Source: Pseudomonas farsensis
GTDB taxonomy: Bacteria > Pseudomonadota > Gammaproteobacteria > Pseudomonadales > Pseudomonadaceae
Assembly (NCBI RefSeq): GCF_014268805.2
Contig: NZ_JABWRF020000001.1
Coordinates: 1,560,001 to 1,624,000, forward strand
Direction of reading: 5' to 3'
Length of the DNA stretch: 64,000 nt
The translations under genes and the position numbers were made by a program. This document shows, in pieces, positions 45,150 to 54,081 of this stretch; the first letter of the stretch is position 1, and every line of letters begins with the position of its first letter. The notes below the pieces were generated by a model. It made no database searches. It was not told the DNA's origin and saw only the letters and a list, made by a program, of their open reading frames with translations.

Positions 45150-45758
45150 ATGACTGATCTGTTGACCCGGCGCGCCGTTGTGGCCGGGATGGGCGTTCTG
45201 GGGCTCGGCCTGCTGGCCGGTTGCAACCCGGCCCGTGGCCTTGACTTCAAGTACGGCAAGAACATGAGCAATGAGATCCTTGGGCGCAAGTTCAAGCTCA
45301 AGGACACTCAAGGCAATGAACGCAGCCTGTCGAGCTTCTACGGCAGCATGCCGATGATCTTCTTCGGCTTCACCCAGTGCCCGGCGGTCTGCCCGACTGC
45401 ATTGGCGCGCGCGGTGCAGATCCGCAACATGCTCAAGGGCCGTGACCGCGAGCTGTTCCAAGTGGTGTTCATCACCCTGGACCCGGAGCGCGATACCCCT
45501 GAAGTGCTCGATGCCTACGTCAAGGCGTTTGACCCGTCGTTCACCGCGCTCACCGGCACCCCCGAGGAAATCGACGCGGTCGCCCGCGAGTTCAAGGTGT
45601 TTTACGAGAAGGTTCCGGCTGGCGACACCTATACCATCTCGCACTCGTCCACCAGCTACGTCTACGATACCCGTGGCACGCTGCGCCTGAGCCTGGGCCA
45701 TTCCCTGAACGCCAAGGAATGTACCGAGGACCTGCTTACCCTGATGGAGATCTGCTGA
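45150..45758 (+). CDS. SCO1/SenC-family copper chaperone lipoprotein
   Basis: A 202-residue thioredoxin-fold protein from ATG 45150. A lipobox (LLAGC, Cys about 24) marks it as a lipoprotein facing the periplasm. Copper/thiol residues are present: C-x-x-x-C in FTQCPAVCPTA and the distal His in TYTISHSSTSYVYD. It acts in assembling the CuA centre of cytochrome oxidase or in copper handling. The next gene, PCu(A)C, starts at the base after its stop, so the two form a copper-delivery operon. Confidence 0.92.
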   Translation: MTDLLTRRAVVAGMGVLGLGLLAGCNPARGLDFKYGKNMSNEILGRKFKLKDTQGNERSLSSFYGSMPMIFFGFTQCPAVCPTALARAVQIRNMLKGRDRELFQVVFITLDPERDTPEVLDAYVKAFDPSFTALTGTPEEIDAVAREFKVFYEKVPAGDTYTISHSSTSYVYDTRGTLRLSLGHSLNAKECTEDLLTLMEIC

Positions 45759-46232
45759 ATGTCGATGCAACCGATCAAACGCGCCCTGGCTGCCGTGGCC
45801 CTGTGCGGCCTGGCATTGCCGGCCCTGGCCCAGACCACCGTCAGCGACGCTTGGGTGCGTGCCAGCGTGCCGCAGCAGCAGGCCACCGGCGCCTTCATGA
45901 CCCTGACCGCCAGCAGCGACAGCAAGCTGGTGAGCGTCGCTTCGCCGGTTGCCAAGACCGTGCAGGTGCATGAAATGACCATGAAGGGCGATGTGATGGG
46001 CATGCGTGAGGTCAAGTCGGTGGACCTGCCGGCCGGCAAGCCGGTGACCCTCGACCCGAATGGCTACCACGTCATGCTTATTGGCCTTGGGCAACAGGTG
46101 AAGGAGGGCGACCATGTGCCGCTGACTCTGACCATCGAAGACGCCAAGGGCGCCAAGGAAACCGTGCAGGTCGAGGCTGAAGTCCGCGCCCTGACTGCGG
46201 GTGCCGGGCACGATCACGCGCATCAGCACTGA
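45759..46232 (+). CDS. Periplasmic copper chaperone PCu(A)C
   Basis: A 157-residue protein with a signal peptide (LAAVALCGLALPALA-QTT). The Cu(I)-binding pattern of PCu(A)C is clear: H and M in VHEMTMKGDVMGM, then H-x-M in GYHVMLIGL. A His-rich C-terminus (GAGHDHAHQH) may bind extra copper. It starts directly after the SCO stop, and PCu(A)C and SCO proteins cooperate in CuA-site metallation. Confidence 0.92.
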   Translation: MSMQPIKRALAAVALCGLALPALAQTTVSDAWVRASVPQQQATGAFMTLTASSDSKLVSVASPVAKTVQVHEMTMKGDVMGMREVKSVDLPAGKPVTLDPNGYHVMLIGLGQQVKEGDHVPLTLTIEDAKGAKETVQVEAEVRALTAGAGHDHAHQH

Positions 46233-46281
46233 TTGGCGGGCAAGCGAGGGCCGCGTTGCGGCCCTTCGCGGCGCATTCCTT

Positions 46282-46326
46282 TGTAGGAGCGGCCTTGTGC
46301 CGCGATCACCGGCGAAGCCGGTGCCA
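46282..46326. repeat. Single REP-type element
   Basis: Carries TGTAGGAGCGGCCTTGTGCC, followed by a small hairpin (ACCGGC-GAA-GCCGGT). It matches the arms of the pair at 2768-2882 in the first half and lies between two convergent genes. Confidence 0.75.
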
Positions 46327-46332
46327 GGCGAC

Positions 46333-47310
46333 TCACCCGCGCAACTTGCGGTATTCCCCAGGCGGCATGCCGAACCAGCGCAGGCAGGCTTTGTGAAAAC
46401 TGCTGGGGTCGCGAAAACCCAAGCTGGCGCCAATGTATTTGACGCTGCGCACCGAATCGCGCAGCAAGCTATGGGCCTGGGTCAGGCGGGCTTCATCCAG
46501 CAGTGCGGTAAAACTCACGCCGTCGCGCTCCAAGGCGTTTTGCAGGCTGCGCCGGCTCAGGCGTAGATGCGCGGACAGGCTCTCGAGTGCAGTAGGCTGC
46601 CCCATGGTCAGTTGCTCGGTGAGCGCGCGGCGCACCCGCGAGGTGGTAGAGCCTTCGATCCGCTCTTCAAGCCGCGCGGCTGCGTACTCGCCATGCAACC
46701 GGTCCAGTTCCGGCGAAGCCGTCGGCAGCGCCAGCCGGCACACCTCTTCGGGCAAGCGCAGGCTGTTGTAAGGCCGGCCGAACACTAGCCGTTCACCGAA
46801 CAGGCTGCGTAACACGCGTGTATCGGCAGGTTCCGGGTAGGCCAGTTCCACTTCCAGCGGCGTAACCGTGTGCCCCGGCGTCAGCCACTGCAGAAGGCCC
46901 AGGGTCATCGCGGCGCCCGCATCGATGAACACCCGCGGCGCAGGCGGGCCGACCTCGAAGCCAATCAAACGCACTTCACCTGGGTGTTGCTCCAGGCGCA
47001 GGATCGAGCCGTTGGTGGTCAGCGGATGAAAGCACACCAACCGCTGCAGGGCATCGCCCAAGGTCGCGCAGGACATTACCGCATAGCCAAGCTGGCCGAG
47101 CATTGCCGGGTGTGCATGGGCAAGCACGCGCAGGCCGATGTCGGCATCGCCTGTGCGCCGGACGACCTCTTCCAGCCATTCGTAGACCTTGACCAGGCGA
47201 ATATGCCGGCCGCTTTCAGCCAGGATCGGGTCGTGTGGGTCGATGTCGGCGCCAGCACGGATCAACGCCTGGGCCAGGGTGGTGAAGTAACTGCGAGAAA
47301 CGGTATGCAT
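46333..47310 (-). CDS. AraC-family transcriptional regulator with arabinose-binding-like N-terminus
   Basis: A 325-residue regulator. Residues about 15-190 match the Arabinose_bd-type N-terminal domain found in OruR/ArgR-like regulators (GDADIGLRVLAHAHPAMLGQ, LGYAVMSCATLGDALQRLV). The C-terminal AraC double helix-turn-helix contains LSAHLRLSRRSLQNALERDG and VKYIGASLGFRDPSSFHKAC, then WFGMPPGEYRKLRG. No target is apparent; the neighbours are divergent or convergent. Confidence 0.9.
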   Translation of the reverse strand: MHTVSRSYFTTLAQALIRAGADIDPHDPILAESGRHIRLVKVYEWLEEVVRRTGDADIGLRVLAHAHPAMLGQLGYAVMSCATLGDALQRLVCFHPLTTNGSILRLEQHPGEVRLIGFEVGPPAPRVFIDAGAAMTLGLLQWLTPGHTVTPLEVELAYPEPADTRVLRSLFGERLVFGRPYNSLRLPEEVCRLALPTASPELDRLHGEYAAARLEERIEGSTTSRVRRALTEQLTMGQPTALESLSAHLRLSRRSLQNALERDGVSFTALLDEARLTQAHSLLRDSVRSVKYIGASLGFRDPSSFHKACLRWFGMPPGEYRKLRG

Positions 47311-47517
47311 GAAGCTGTCCTGAAGCGCGAAGGGCGGTAACTTGCTGTGCCGGGTCTGACGCCGGCCGGGGGCAGAGGGTCAGTCGTCCGGGTCAGGGGA
47401 CAACCAAAGGGAGCCGGAGGACACTGTTCGGCGTGTCGGGCGGGTGGGACCATGCGCGCCTCCATGAGGAGGTGATCGCCAGCAGGATGCCGGCCAAGCG
47501 ATGGAGCGAACAGACCG

Positions 47518-48306
47518 ATGAATCATCCACTGGATGCAGACCCTGCACAAGAGCGGGATGACCTGCACCGTGCCCGCCTTGTCTACCAGGACCTTGCCCT
47601 GGGCCACTTTCTGCTGGCTTTTCAGCCCGTGGTTGACGCGCGTGATCCGGCCCGAGTGCTCTACCACGAAAGCCTGTTGCGCCACGACGGCCCGGAACTG
47701 GGCTTCAACCCGATCATGGCGCTTGAACGCAAGCACGCCATGGGCCTGCTCGACCGCAGCGTGATGGCCTGCGTCATCAGCGCGCTTGAGGAGCACCCCG
47801 AACTGCGCCTGGGGTGCAACCTGTCGGCGCAAAGTGCCTATGACAGCACGGCCTGGCACCCGCTCTGGGCACGCTTGCGCCAGCGCCCAGAGGTAGCCGC
47901 GCGGCTGGTGCTGGAAATCACCGAAAGCGCAACGCCTGCGGACCCGCAGCGCACGCTGGCATTCATTGCCCAGGTACAGGCGCTGGGCTGCCAGCTGGCC
48001 ATCGATGATTTTGGTGCAGGCTTTGCGAGCCTTGCGTTCGTGCGCCAGGCGCGCCCGGATGTGCTCAAGGTCGACCGTGGTTATTTGCACCGGGCCCGAG
48101 AAGCGGGGCCCGATGCCCAGGTGTTCCATCATCTGCTGCGGCTGTGCCAAGGGTTAGCCGCGCAGGTGGTAGTCGAAGGGGTTGAAGATGAGCAGGACCA
48201 TGAGCGCGCTCTGGCGAGCGGCGCCACATGGCTGCAGGGTTTCCACTTTGCCCGGCCGTCGGTGCTGACGCCGGTAGCGCAATGGCGCGTAGTGCTGGAG
48301 CGCTAG
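47518..48306 (+). CDS. EAL-domain protein (putative c-di-GMP phosphodiesterase)
   Basis: A 262-residue stand-alone EAL domain. The motif is ESLLR (YHESLLRHDG) in place of EALLR; the first Glu, which binds metal, is kept. Other catalytic residues are in place: N and E in GCNLSAQ and EITESA, DD in AIDDFGAGFASL, K in VLKVDR, E in VVVEGVED and Q in WLQGFHFARP. It is therefore probably active in degrading c-di-GMP, or at least in binding it. No sensor domain or membrane segment. Confidence 0.88.
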   Translation: MNHPLDADPAQERDDLHRARLVYQDLALGHFLLAFQPVVDARDPARVLYHESLLRHDGPELGFNPIMALERKHAMGLLDRSVMACVISALEEHPELRLGCNLSAQSAYDSTAWHPLWARLRQRPEVAARLVLEITESATPADPQRTLAFIAQVQALGCQLAIDDFGAGFASLAFVRQARPDVLKVDRGYLHRAREAGPDAQVFHHLLRLCQGLAAQVVVEGVEDEQDHERALASGATWLQGFHFARPSVLTPVAQWRVVLER

Positions 48307-48336
48307 CCGACGCTCGCTGGACAAGGCACAGGCAGC

Positions 48337-48561
48337 TCAGCGAAAACGCGGTAACGGCCGGTCAACGGTCAGCGACGTCAGGGTCCTGCGGACTCTTGCC
48401 TCGTCCGCCTCAAGGGCCTTGAGGCTCTCGCGGATCTTGCCGGCAACGGGCATGTCGCCCTGGCGGTCGATCCAGTCGGCGATTTCCTTGCAAGCGCTGC
48501 TCAGGCAGGCCTGGCGTTGATTCATCAGCGACAGCAGGTGGGTGATTTCTCGCTCGGACAT
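48337..48561 (-). CDS. Small hypothetical helical protein
   Basis: A 74-residue soluble protein, MSEREITHLLSLMNQRQACL onward, predicted all-helical with charged repeats (SLKALEADEARVRRTLTSL). GGAGG lies about 7 bases before the ATG. It is convergent with the EAL gene and downstream of an AraC gene. Function unknown; homologues appear restricted to Pseudomonas as far as I can judge. Confidence 0.65.
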   Translation of the reverse strand: MSEREITHLLSLMNQRQACLSSACKEIADWIDRQGDMPVAGKIRESLKALEADEARVRRTLTSLTVDRPLPRFR

Positions 48562-48625
48562 GATGGCATCCTCCGTTCAGCCATCTGAGTGTAGCAGCCA
48601 GGGCCAAGGCTGCCTGAGACACGCT

Positions 48626-49459
48626 TCAGCGCGGCTGACAGGCCTGGCGAAAGGCGCCTGGGGTTACGCCGTAGGCTTGCTTGAACTGCCGGCTCAAATG
48701 GCTCTGGTCGGCAAAACCAAGCCTCAGTGCAACCTCCAGGGCCGACAGCCCGCTGCGTAGCAGCTCGCGGGCGCGGCTCAGCCGGCGCTGTTTGAGCCAG
48801 GCATGGGGCGGTAAACCGGTGGCCTGGCGAAACACGCGGGCAAAGTGAAACGGCGAGAGGTTTACCGCCGCTGCCAGCGCTTCCAGTGATGGCGGGTCGG
48901 CTAATTGGCTTTCGAGTAAGTCGCGAGCGCGTCTGACCGCCAGCGGCTCATTGCCAGGCGCCGCCGGCTCGCGGCAATGGCCATGGCGCTGCACCAGCGC
49001 CAGCACGGCATGGCGCCAGGCAGTTTGCTGCTCAAGGACGCTGGCGCCGGCCTCGCACCCCTGGTTGAGCTGGCTGAAGGCCGCCGCCAGTGCGGGGTCG
49101 TGGATAACGCTGTCCTTGAACAACGGCAACCCACGGCCACCGATCTGCAGTTCATCGAGCACGCTGCTGACCCGGTCGGTTTCAGGATAGAAGCCCCGGT
49201 AGCGCCAGCCGCTCTCATGGGCGGTAGCGCCGGTATGCAGCTCGTCGGGGTTGATCAGCACCATGCTGCCGACCGGCGCCAGGTGTTCGCTGCCACGGTG
49301 CCAGAAACGCTGGGCGCCGGCCTCGATCACGGTGAACACGTAGCCATCGTGCACATGCGGGGCGAAGCGTTGCTGCACGTAGCGCGCATGCAACAGCTCG
49401 ACATCGCCGAGCGCGGCTGCCTGCCACAAGTGAGCCTGTTCACGCAGGGGCGTGGTCAT
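48626..49459 (-). CDS. AraC-family regulator linked to azlCD
   Basis: A 277-residue regulator from ATG 49459, which overlaps the azlD stop (ATGA). It has an N-terminal cupin-type AraC ligand domain (HVHDGYVFTVIEAGAQRFWH, LINPDELHTGA) and a C-terminal double HTH (LEALAAAVNLSPFHFARVFR, LSALEVALRLGFADQSHLSR, QFKQAYGVTPGAFR). Overlap with the transporter genes implies that it senses the exported compound and controls this operon. Confidence 0.9.
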   Translation of the reverse strand: MTTPLREQAHLWQAAALGDVELLHARYVQQRFAPHVHDGYVFTVIEAGAQRFWHRGSEHLAPVGSMVLINPDELHTGATAHESGWRYRGFYPETDRVSSVLDELQIGGRGLPLFKDSVIHDPALAAAFSQLNQGCEAGASVLEQQTAWRHAVLALVQRHGHCREPAAPGNEPLAVRRARDLLESQLADPPSLEALAAAVNLSPFHFARVFRQATGLPPHAWLKQRRLSRARELLRSGLSALEVALRLGFADQSHLSRQFKQAYGVTPGAFRQACQPR

Positions 49460-49770
49460 GCCAGCCAGCTGCGCAAAAGAAAGAAGATCAACATGCTTGC
49501 CAGCATGCTCAGCAGCACGCTGCGGGTCAACAGCACCAGCGCGATGGCTACCAACGAGCCCAGCAAATACGGGTTGAACAGGCTGAGGGTCAATTGATGG
49601 CCCGGCATGAAGATGATCGGCCCGCAAATCGCCGTGAGCATGCCAGGCACGGCAAAACCGAGAAACTGCCGGGCGTTGGAGCTCAACCGCAGGGGCAGGC
49701 GCGGCTCGAGAAAGGCGTAGCGATTGAGAAATACCACCGCGCCCATGGCGACTATCAACAGCCAGATCAT
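49456..49770 (-). CDS. azlD: AzlD-family transporter subunit
   Basis: A 104-residue membrane protein with about four hydrophobic segments (MIWLLIVAMGAVVFLNRYAF; FLGFAVPGMLTAICGPIIFM; LGSLVAIALVLLTR; LLSMLASMLIFFLL). ATG 49770 overlaps the azlC stop and is preferred over the ATG six codons upstream at 49788. AzlCD pairs export branched-chain amino acids and analogues. Confidence 0.85.
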   Translation of the reverse strand: MIWLLIVAMGAVVFLNRYAFLEPRLPLRLSSNARQFLGFAVPGMLTAICGPIIFMPGHQLTLSLFNPYLLGSLVAIALVLLTRSVLLSMLASMLIFFLLRSWLA

Positions 49771-50465
49771 GCGCGGCCTCCCCAGCATTTAAGGCAGATG
49801 AACCCGGCGGCCATGCCGAGCAGGCCCGCGGCAACCAGCGCGGTTTCCCACTGCCAATGGCTGAACAGCACCGAGCAGAACAGTGACACCGCGACGCACA
49901 CCACGGTGGGTACGTTGCGCACCAGCGGGGCGATCAGCGCCACGAAGGTGGCGACGATGGAAAAGTCCAGGCCAAGGCGGTCCAGATGCGGGATGTTCTG
50001 GCCGAGCACGATACCGGCCAGGGTAAACAGGTTCCACGCCACATAGAACGTCAGGCCGACGCCCAAGGCATACCAGCGGTTGAACTGTTGCTGGTCATGC
50101 TGGCTGGTGAGGGCAAAGAATTCGTCGGTGAGCAGAAAGCCCAGCCCCAGCCGCCAGCGCGCGGGCAGCCCCGACAGCACTGGGCGCATCGACAGGCCGT
50201 AGAGCAGGTGTTGCGAGGTCAGCAGCAAAGTGGTCAGGAGGATCGAGAACAGGTTGGCGCCACCTTTGAGCATGCCGATCGCCACCAGTTGTGCAGCCCC
50301 TGCAAAGACGATGGCAGACAGGCCCTGGCCTTGCAGCGGGCTGAGGTTGGCCTCGATGGCCATGGAGCCTGCCAGCAGCCCCCATGGGGCGACCGCCAGT
50401 GACAATGGCAAGCTGGCAATGGCGCCGTGGACAAAGGCTTGGCGGGCAACGGGCGGGCTAGGCAT
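49767..50465 (-). CDS. azlC: AzlC-family branched-chain amino acid exporter subunit
   Basis: A 232-residue polytopic inner-membrane protein. The family pattern is visible: FVHGAIASLPLSLAVAPWGL at the start, SPLQGQGLSAIVFAGAAQLV (the AzlC FAGAAQ signature) and LLTSQHLLYGLSMRPVL. Overlapping stop/start with azlD, and azlD with the AraC gene, makes a three-gene operon. Confidence 0.9.
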   Translation of the reverse strand: MPSPPVARQAFVHGAIASLPLSLAVAPWGLLAGSMAIEANLSPLQGQGLSAIVFAGAAQLVAIGMLKGGANLFSILLTTLLLTSQHLLYGLSMRPVLSGLPARWRLGLGFLLTDEFFALTSQHDQQQFNRWYALGVGLTFYVAWNLFTLAGIVLGQNIPHLDRLGLDFSIVATFVALIAPLVRNVPTVVCVAVSLFCSVLFSHWQWETALVAAGLLGMAAGFICLKCWGGRA

Positions 50466-50537
50466 GGGCAGTGCAACGTATCGACCAGGCAGGCCAGCAT
50501 GGCAGAGGGCAGGGGCTGTTGGCTTGAACGATCTTGC

Positions 50538-51260
50538 TCAGCGGCTGCTGGTCAGGCGCTGCGCCGCGGCCACACAGCCGTTGATGTCCACGGCCTTCTG
50601 CAACAGTGCCTGGCGGTGTTGTGGGTCTAGATCGCCCAGCAGGCGGTACACCTCGGCCTGATAATCGCGCTGGCGCCCCCACTGCATTTGCAGCCCTTGC
50701 GGGCTTGCACGGTTGCACGCCAGGCGTGCGGCAGGTTGCGGGTAGTAGGGTGCATACAGCGTGGCCATGCCCGGCACTGCCTCCAGCGCCTCGCGGTAAG
50801 CGGGGCTGGCGTTGTACGGCTGGCACCAGCGGGCAATCGCCAGGGCGGGCGGTGCGAAGCCCTGCTTGAGGCTGGCTTGCAGCAGCGGGCAGGCCGCATC
50901 GGCGATCTGCGTGGCGGGCAAGTAGGTGGTGTAGTAGAGCGCCAGGCGGTACTGCGCAACCGGGTGGCCCAGCGCCACCGACTTTTCCAGCAACGCCACC
51001 GCCGTGGGCAAGGTGCGCGCCATAGCCTGGCCCTGGCGGCTCAGCTCGGGGTCGGTAGCCACTGCACGGATGGGGCTTGGGGTGTCTATGCCTACCACTT
51101 CGTCGGCCTGCTCCAGCAGCGGCAGGGCCTGGCGGTACAGCAGGTCGGCGTGAGGGTCGATGCTCACTTCCAGTGCCTGCGCGGCGAAGGCTGTCAGCAG
51201 CAGCGGCAGGGCTGCGGCAGGAAGAATGCGCGAGCGAATGTGGACAGCTAGGCAAGTCAT
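50538..51260 (-). CDS. Secreted SEL1/TPR-like repeat protein
   Basis: A 240-residue protein with a signal peptide (LPLLLTAFAAQALE). The mature part contains helical repeats of the SEL1-like kind: LLEKSVALGHPVAQYRLALY, LLQASLKQGFAPPALAIARW, with four or more cysteines that may pair in the periplasm. It is upstream of azlC on the same strand but 72 bp away. Role unknown; such repeats usually mediate protein contacts. Confidence 0.72.
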   Translation of the reverse strand: MTCLAVHIRSRILPAAALPLLLTAFAAQALEVSIDPHADLLYRQALPLLEQADEVVGIDTPSPIRAVATDPELSRQGQAMARTLPTAVALLEKSVALGHPVAQYRLALYYTTYLPATQIADAACPLLQASLKQGFAPPALAIARWCQPYNASPAYREALEAVPGMATLYAPYYPQPAARLACNRASPQGLQMQWGRQRDYQAEVYRLLGDLDPQHRQALLQKAVDINGCVAAAQRLTSSR

Positions 51261-51367
51261 GGTGGGTACGCGTATGTCTCTGGCGAGTCAGGGGCGACGA
51301 CGGCCTATTCTAGCCAGCCTGCACGGTTTGCCGAAACCCCATGCCTGACCTATCTGACGACCGCCTG

Positions 51368-52468
51368 TTAAAGCTGCTTGATGGGCGCGACATTGCGCAG
51401 CGCCTGCTTGTCCTGGGCCAGGCCAAGTTTTGCGGTGATCACCTTGGCCAGCGCATTGTTGCCCCGGTCGTTGAAGTGCAGGCGGTCGACGAACAGATGC
51501 TCGCCAAATACCAGTGAGCTGCTGAGCATGCCGTTCATGTCGTAGCAGGGGATGGGCTCGGCATGGCCTTTGATGCGCCGGAAAAAAGCCGGGTGCAACT
51601 GGCGGTCAAAGGTGCTGCCCAGTAGCCGGTCGAAATTGCTCGGCTGCTGTTCAAGCCCTTGCAGCATGCGCTGTTCCGCGGCAGGCACCTGTTCCCGGCA
51701 CCAAGGCAGCAATGGCTGCAGAATGAAGGTGAAGGTGGTGTGGCTGTTGGCTAGCAGTCGCTCCCACTGGCACAGCGTGCGGCCAATGCAGTCGGCAGCC
51801 CGGGCCAGGCGTTTGTCGGCAGGCGCCAAGGCATCCAGCGCTGACCACGGCTCGGGCTGTGGCGCCAAAAAGGCGTGGGTCAGGCGTTGCCATAGCGATT
51901 CGCGGCGCGGTTGTTCGCTGTGCTGTACGCCTTCGTTGAAGCGGTTGAGCAGCGCCTGATAGGCGTGCGCCTTGTGCGGCTCGGGGCTTGCGGCCAACAA
52001 CTCGCCAAGGGTTTCCTGGGCGACGGTGTTAAGGCCGCTAAGCACCACAACATGGCCCACCTGGCCCAGGCGGTGCTGGTGGGTCAGGTACAGCAGCAAT
52101 TCCTGGGTAGCGCTGAGCCCACAACCGGCTAGGGTCAACCACACTTCGCCGGTCAGTGCCGACAGGTACGAGGCCACGGTGTGCTCGTCGGAACTCGCGC
52201 CGATGCCCATCGCACTGGACCCGCCCACCAGCAGGTTGACCCGCGCCGCGCCGCCTCGTTCGGCCAGCGAATAACGCTTGCCGGCCAGGTAGCTATAGCG
52301 CATGCCCAGCGCATCGGTATTGATGGTGCCGGAGCGGTAGCCGCGCTCGTGCACGTACAGCGTCTGTGGCGCGCGGCGGCTGCCCAGTTGCAGAAAACGC
52401 TGGTAGTCGAGCGGCAAGGGGAGCGCCTCACCCTTGATGCCGGGCTGGGAGGTGTTACGGGGGCTCAT
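51368..52468 (-). CDS. SGNH/GDSL-like hydrolase-fold protein
   Basis: A 366-residue protein. SGNH-like blocks are present: LLVGGSSAMGIGASSDEHTV (block I-like, GSSAMG), LAGCGLSATQELLLYL (block II Gly), VVLSGLNTV (block III Asn) and FVDRLHFNDRGNNALA (block V, D-x-x-H). It resembles Pseudomonas proteins annotated as inducer of phenazine A, but no phenazine genes are nearby, so I do not assert that role. No signal peptide. Confidence 0.65.
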   Translation of the reverse strand: MSPRNTSQPGIKGEALPLPLDYQRFLQLGSRRAPQTLYVHERGYRSGTINTDALGMRYSYLAGKRYSLAERGGAARVNLLVGGSSAMGIGASSDEHTVASYLSALTGEVWLTLAGCGLSATQELLLYLTHQHRLGQVGHVVVLSGLNTVAQETLGELLAASPEPHKAHAYQALLNRFNEGVQHSEQPRRESLWQRLTHAFLAPQPEPWSALDALAPADKRLARAADCIGRTLCQWERLLANSHTTFTFILQPLLPWCREQVPAAEQRMLQGLEQQPSNFDRLLGSTFDRQLHPAFFRRIKGHAEPIPCYDMNGMLSSSLVFGEHLFVDRLHFNDRGNNALAKVITAKLGLAQDKQALRNVAPIKQL

Positions 52469-52500
52469 CGGCGCTCCTTGTTATTGTCGTTGCTCAGGCT

Positions 52501-53130
52501 TCAGGCAGCCAGTTCGCGCAGGTTGTAGGCCAGCCCGACTAGTGCGATCAGCAGCAGTGCAACCCCTGAAGCCAGGCTGATGATGCGGCTACTGCGCTGC
52601 GAGGCGATGCGCCCGATGGCGAAGATGTACAGGCTCAGCACGGCGAAATCGATGGCGACCCACAGCAACGACAGCACCACCATGCTCTTGCCGAACGACT
52701 CGGTGATCTGGATGAACTGCGGGAAGAACGAGATAAAGAAGATGATGTCCTTGGGGTTGGAAATACCCACCATGAACCCCTGCAACAAGCCCCCGCGCGG
52801 CGCTTGCTGGGCTGGCTGCTCGGCCTGCGTCGGTGCCGGCGCCTGCAGTGCTTCACGCAGGGTACCGACGGCGATGTAGCCGATGAACAGGCAGCCCAGC
52901 AGGCTCATGCCGTTGAGCCAGGACTTGTCGATGGCCGCGCTGGTCATGATGATCCAGGCCGCAGCGCCAATCAGTACCAGCGAGGCCCAGTTGGTGCCGA
53001 TGGCGGTGAACACCGCCTTGCGCGAGCCAGAAGCCGCAGCGGTGTTGACGATCAATGCGACAACCGGCCCCGGCGTTGCGATCAGCAGCAGGACGGTGAG
53101 GGCATAGGTGGCGGTGAGGGCGGTATTCAC
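52501..53130 (-). CDS. LysE-family amino acid exporter
   Basis: A 209-residue membrane protein starting at GTG 53130, two bases after the stop of the YcgG-type gene. The LysE/RhtB signature is seen: LLLIATPGPVVALIVNTAAA (conserved TPGP) and GFMVGISNPKDIIFFISFFP (NPK). Five or six hydrophobic helices. Exported amino acid unknown; coupling to the preceding gene suggests a common substrate or stress. Confidence 0.9.
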   Translation of the reverse strand: MNTALTATYALTVLLLIATPGPVVALIVNTAAASGSRKAVFTAIGTNWASLVLIGAAAWIIMTSAAIDKSWLNGMSLLGCLFIGYIAVGTLREALQAPAPTQAEQPAQQAPRGGLLQGFMVGISNPKDIIFFISFFPQFIQITESFGKSMVVLSLLWVAIDFAVLSLYIFAIGRIASQRSSRIISLASGVALLLIALVGLAYNLRELAA

Positions 53131-53132
53131 GT

Positions 53133-53909
53133 TCAGTTCTCGATCAGTGAGTCGGGTGCCGCAGGGGCGTGGAAGGGGCACCGGGCCGGGTTCAGCGAGC
53201 CAGGTTCCTGCAGTTGGTACTGCTTCCATTCATAGTTGTCGTGCTGGCCGAAGAAGCCTAGCGAGTCGGGCATGACGCCGTCGTTGTAGTGCCGTACACG
53301 GTCGCGAATGCGCTCGCGGATGCGCTGGCCGCTCGCGGTTTCGGCGCTGGCAACCTCGTCGAAGCTTTCCCGTGGGTTGACCACCCAGGCAATGTGCTTG
53401 CCCAGGTTGCGGCTTTTCATCTGCTGGTGGCCGGGGAAGTTCATGTTGATGAACAGCGGCATGCCGGCAAAGCAGAAGGCCCACTGGTGGTCGTGGGGGT
53501 CTTGCGGGATATCGGCAGGCCAGGGTTGCGGGTCGCGGGCATGCACTTCGCCCAGCACCTCCCAGGCCAAGGCTTGCTGCGCCTGTAGCGAGGTATTGGG
53601 GGCGGTTTCGAGAAACACCAGCAGGGGGTTGCCGACCCGTTGCTTGAGCGGGATAGGTTCGATGGTGCGGATGTACTCGGCCATGCCACGGGCGATGTCG
53701 GCCGCCAGGCACTCGGCCCGGGCGAAAATGATATGGCAGGTACGCGCCTTTACCGCCTTGCGCCCGAACAGGCATGGGAAGTCGGGGTTGGCGAGGGTTT
53801 CCTTGAATTGTTCTATGGTCTTGTGTGTCCAGTGGTGACGGTTCTGGACATGTTCATCGGCAAGCTCTAGCGCATCCAGGCGATAGCAGTTTCCATAACC
53901 CGTAAACAT
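53133..53909 (-). CDS. YqcI/YcgG family protein
   Basis: A 258-residue cytosolic protein of the YqcI/YcgG family. Typical pieces are FPCLFGRKAVKARTCHIIFA, PLLVFLETAPNTSLQAQQAL, HQWAFCFAGMPLFINMNFPG and RIRERIRDRVRHYNDG. It is thought to be haem- or metal-related in some relatives, but the biochemical role here is unknown. It forms a two-gene operon with the LysE exporter and is divergent from a GcvA-like LysR gene, its probable regulator. Confidence 0.85.
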   Translation of the reverse strand: MFTGYGNCYRLDALELADEHVQNRHHWTHKTIEQFKETLANPDFPCLFGRKAVKARTCHIIFARAECLAADIARGMAEYIRTIEPIPLKQRVGNPLLVFLETAPNTSLQAQQALAWEVLGEVHARDPQPWPADIPQDPHDHQWAFCFAGMPLFINMNFPGHQQMKSRNLGKHIAWVVNPRESFDEVASAETASGQRIRERIRDRVRHYNDGVMPDSLGFFGQHDNYEWKQYQLQEPGSLNPARCPFHAPAAPDSLIEN

Positions 53910-54081
53910 GATTTCCCCTGGGGTTTCAAACCAGCTGTAAAAGAGAATTTCCCGGCATATCCATACGGTTAGGCTCTCTGTGGTTATTGTTTAACGGCAT
54001 TTTCAGCGGTGCCCCCGGCGTTGTAAAACGCCTGGAACTATGACCTACTATTAGTCTCGCTCATGCTTTGAAGGCATTTTG

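Noticed and set aside
47518..48306. EAL protein considered catalytically dead because the motif is ESLLR
   Set aside because: The essential first Glu and the other metal and catalytic residues are present; the Ala-to-Ser change alone does not argue for inactivity.
51368..52468. Phenazine-induction role
   Set aside because: No phenazine biosynthesis genes in the window; only an SGNH-like fold can be supported.
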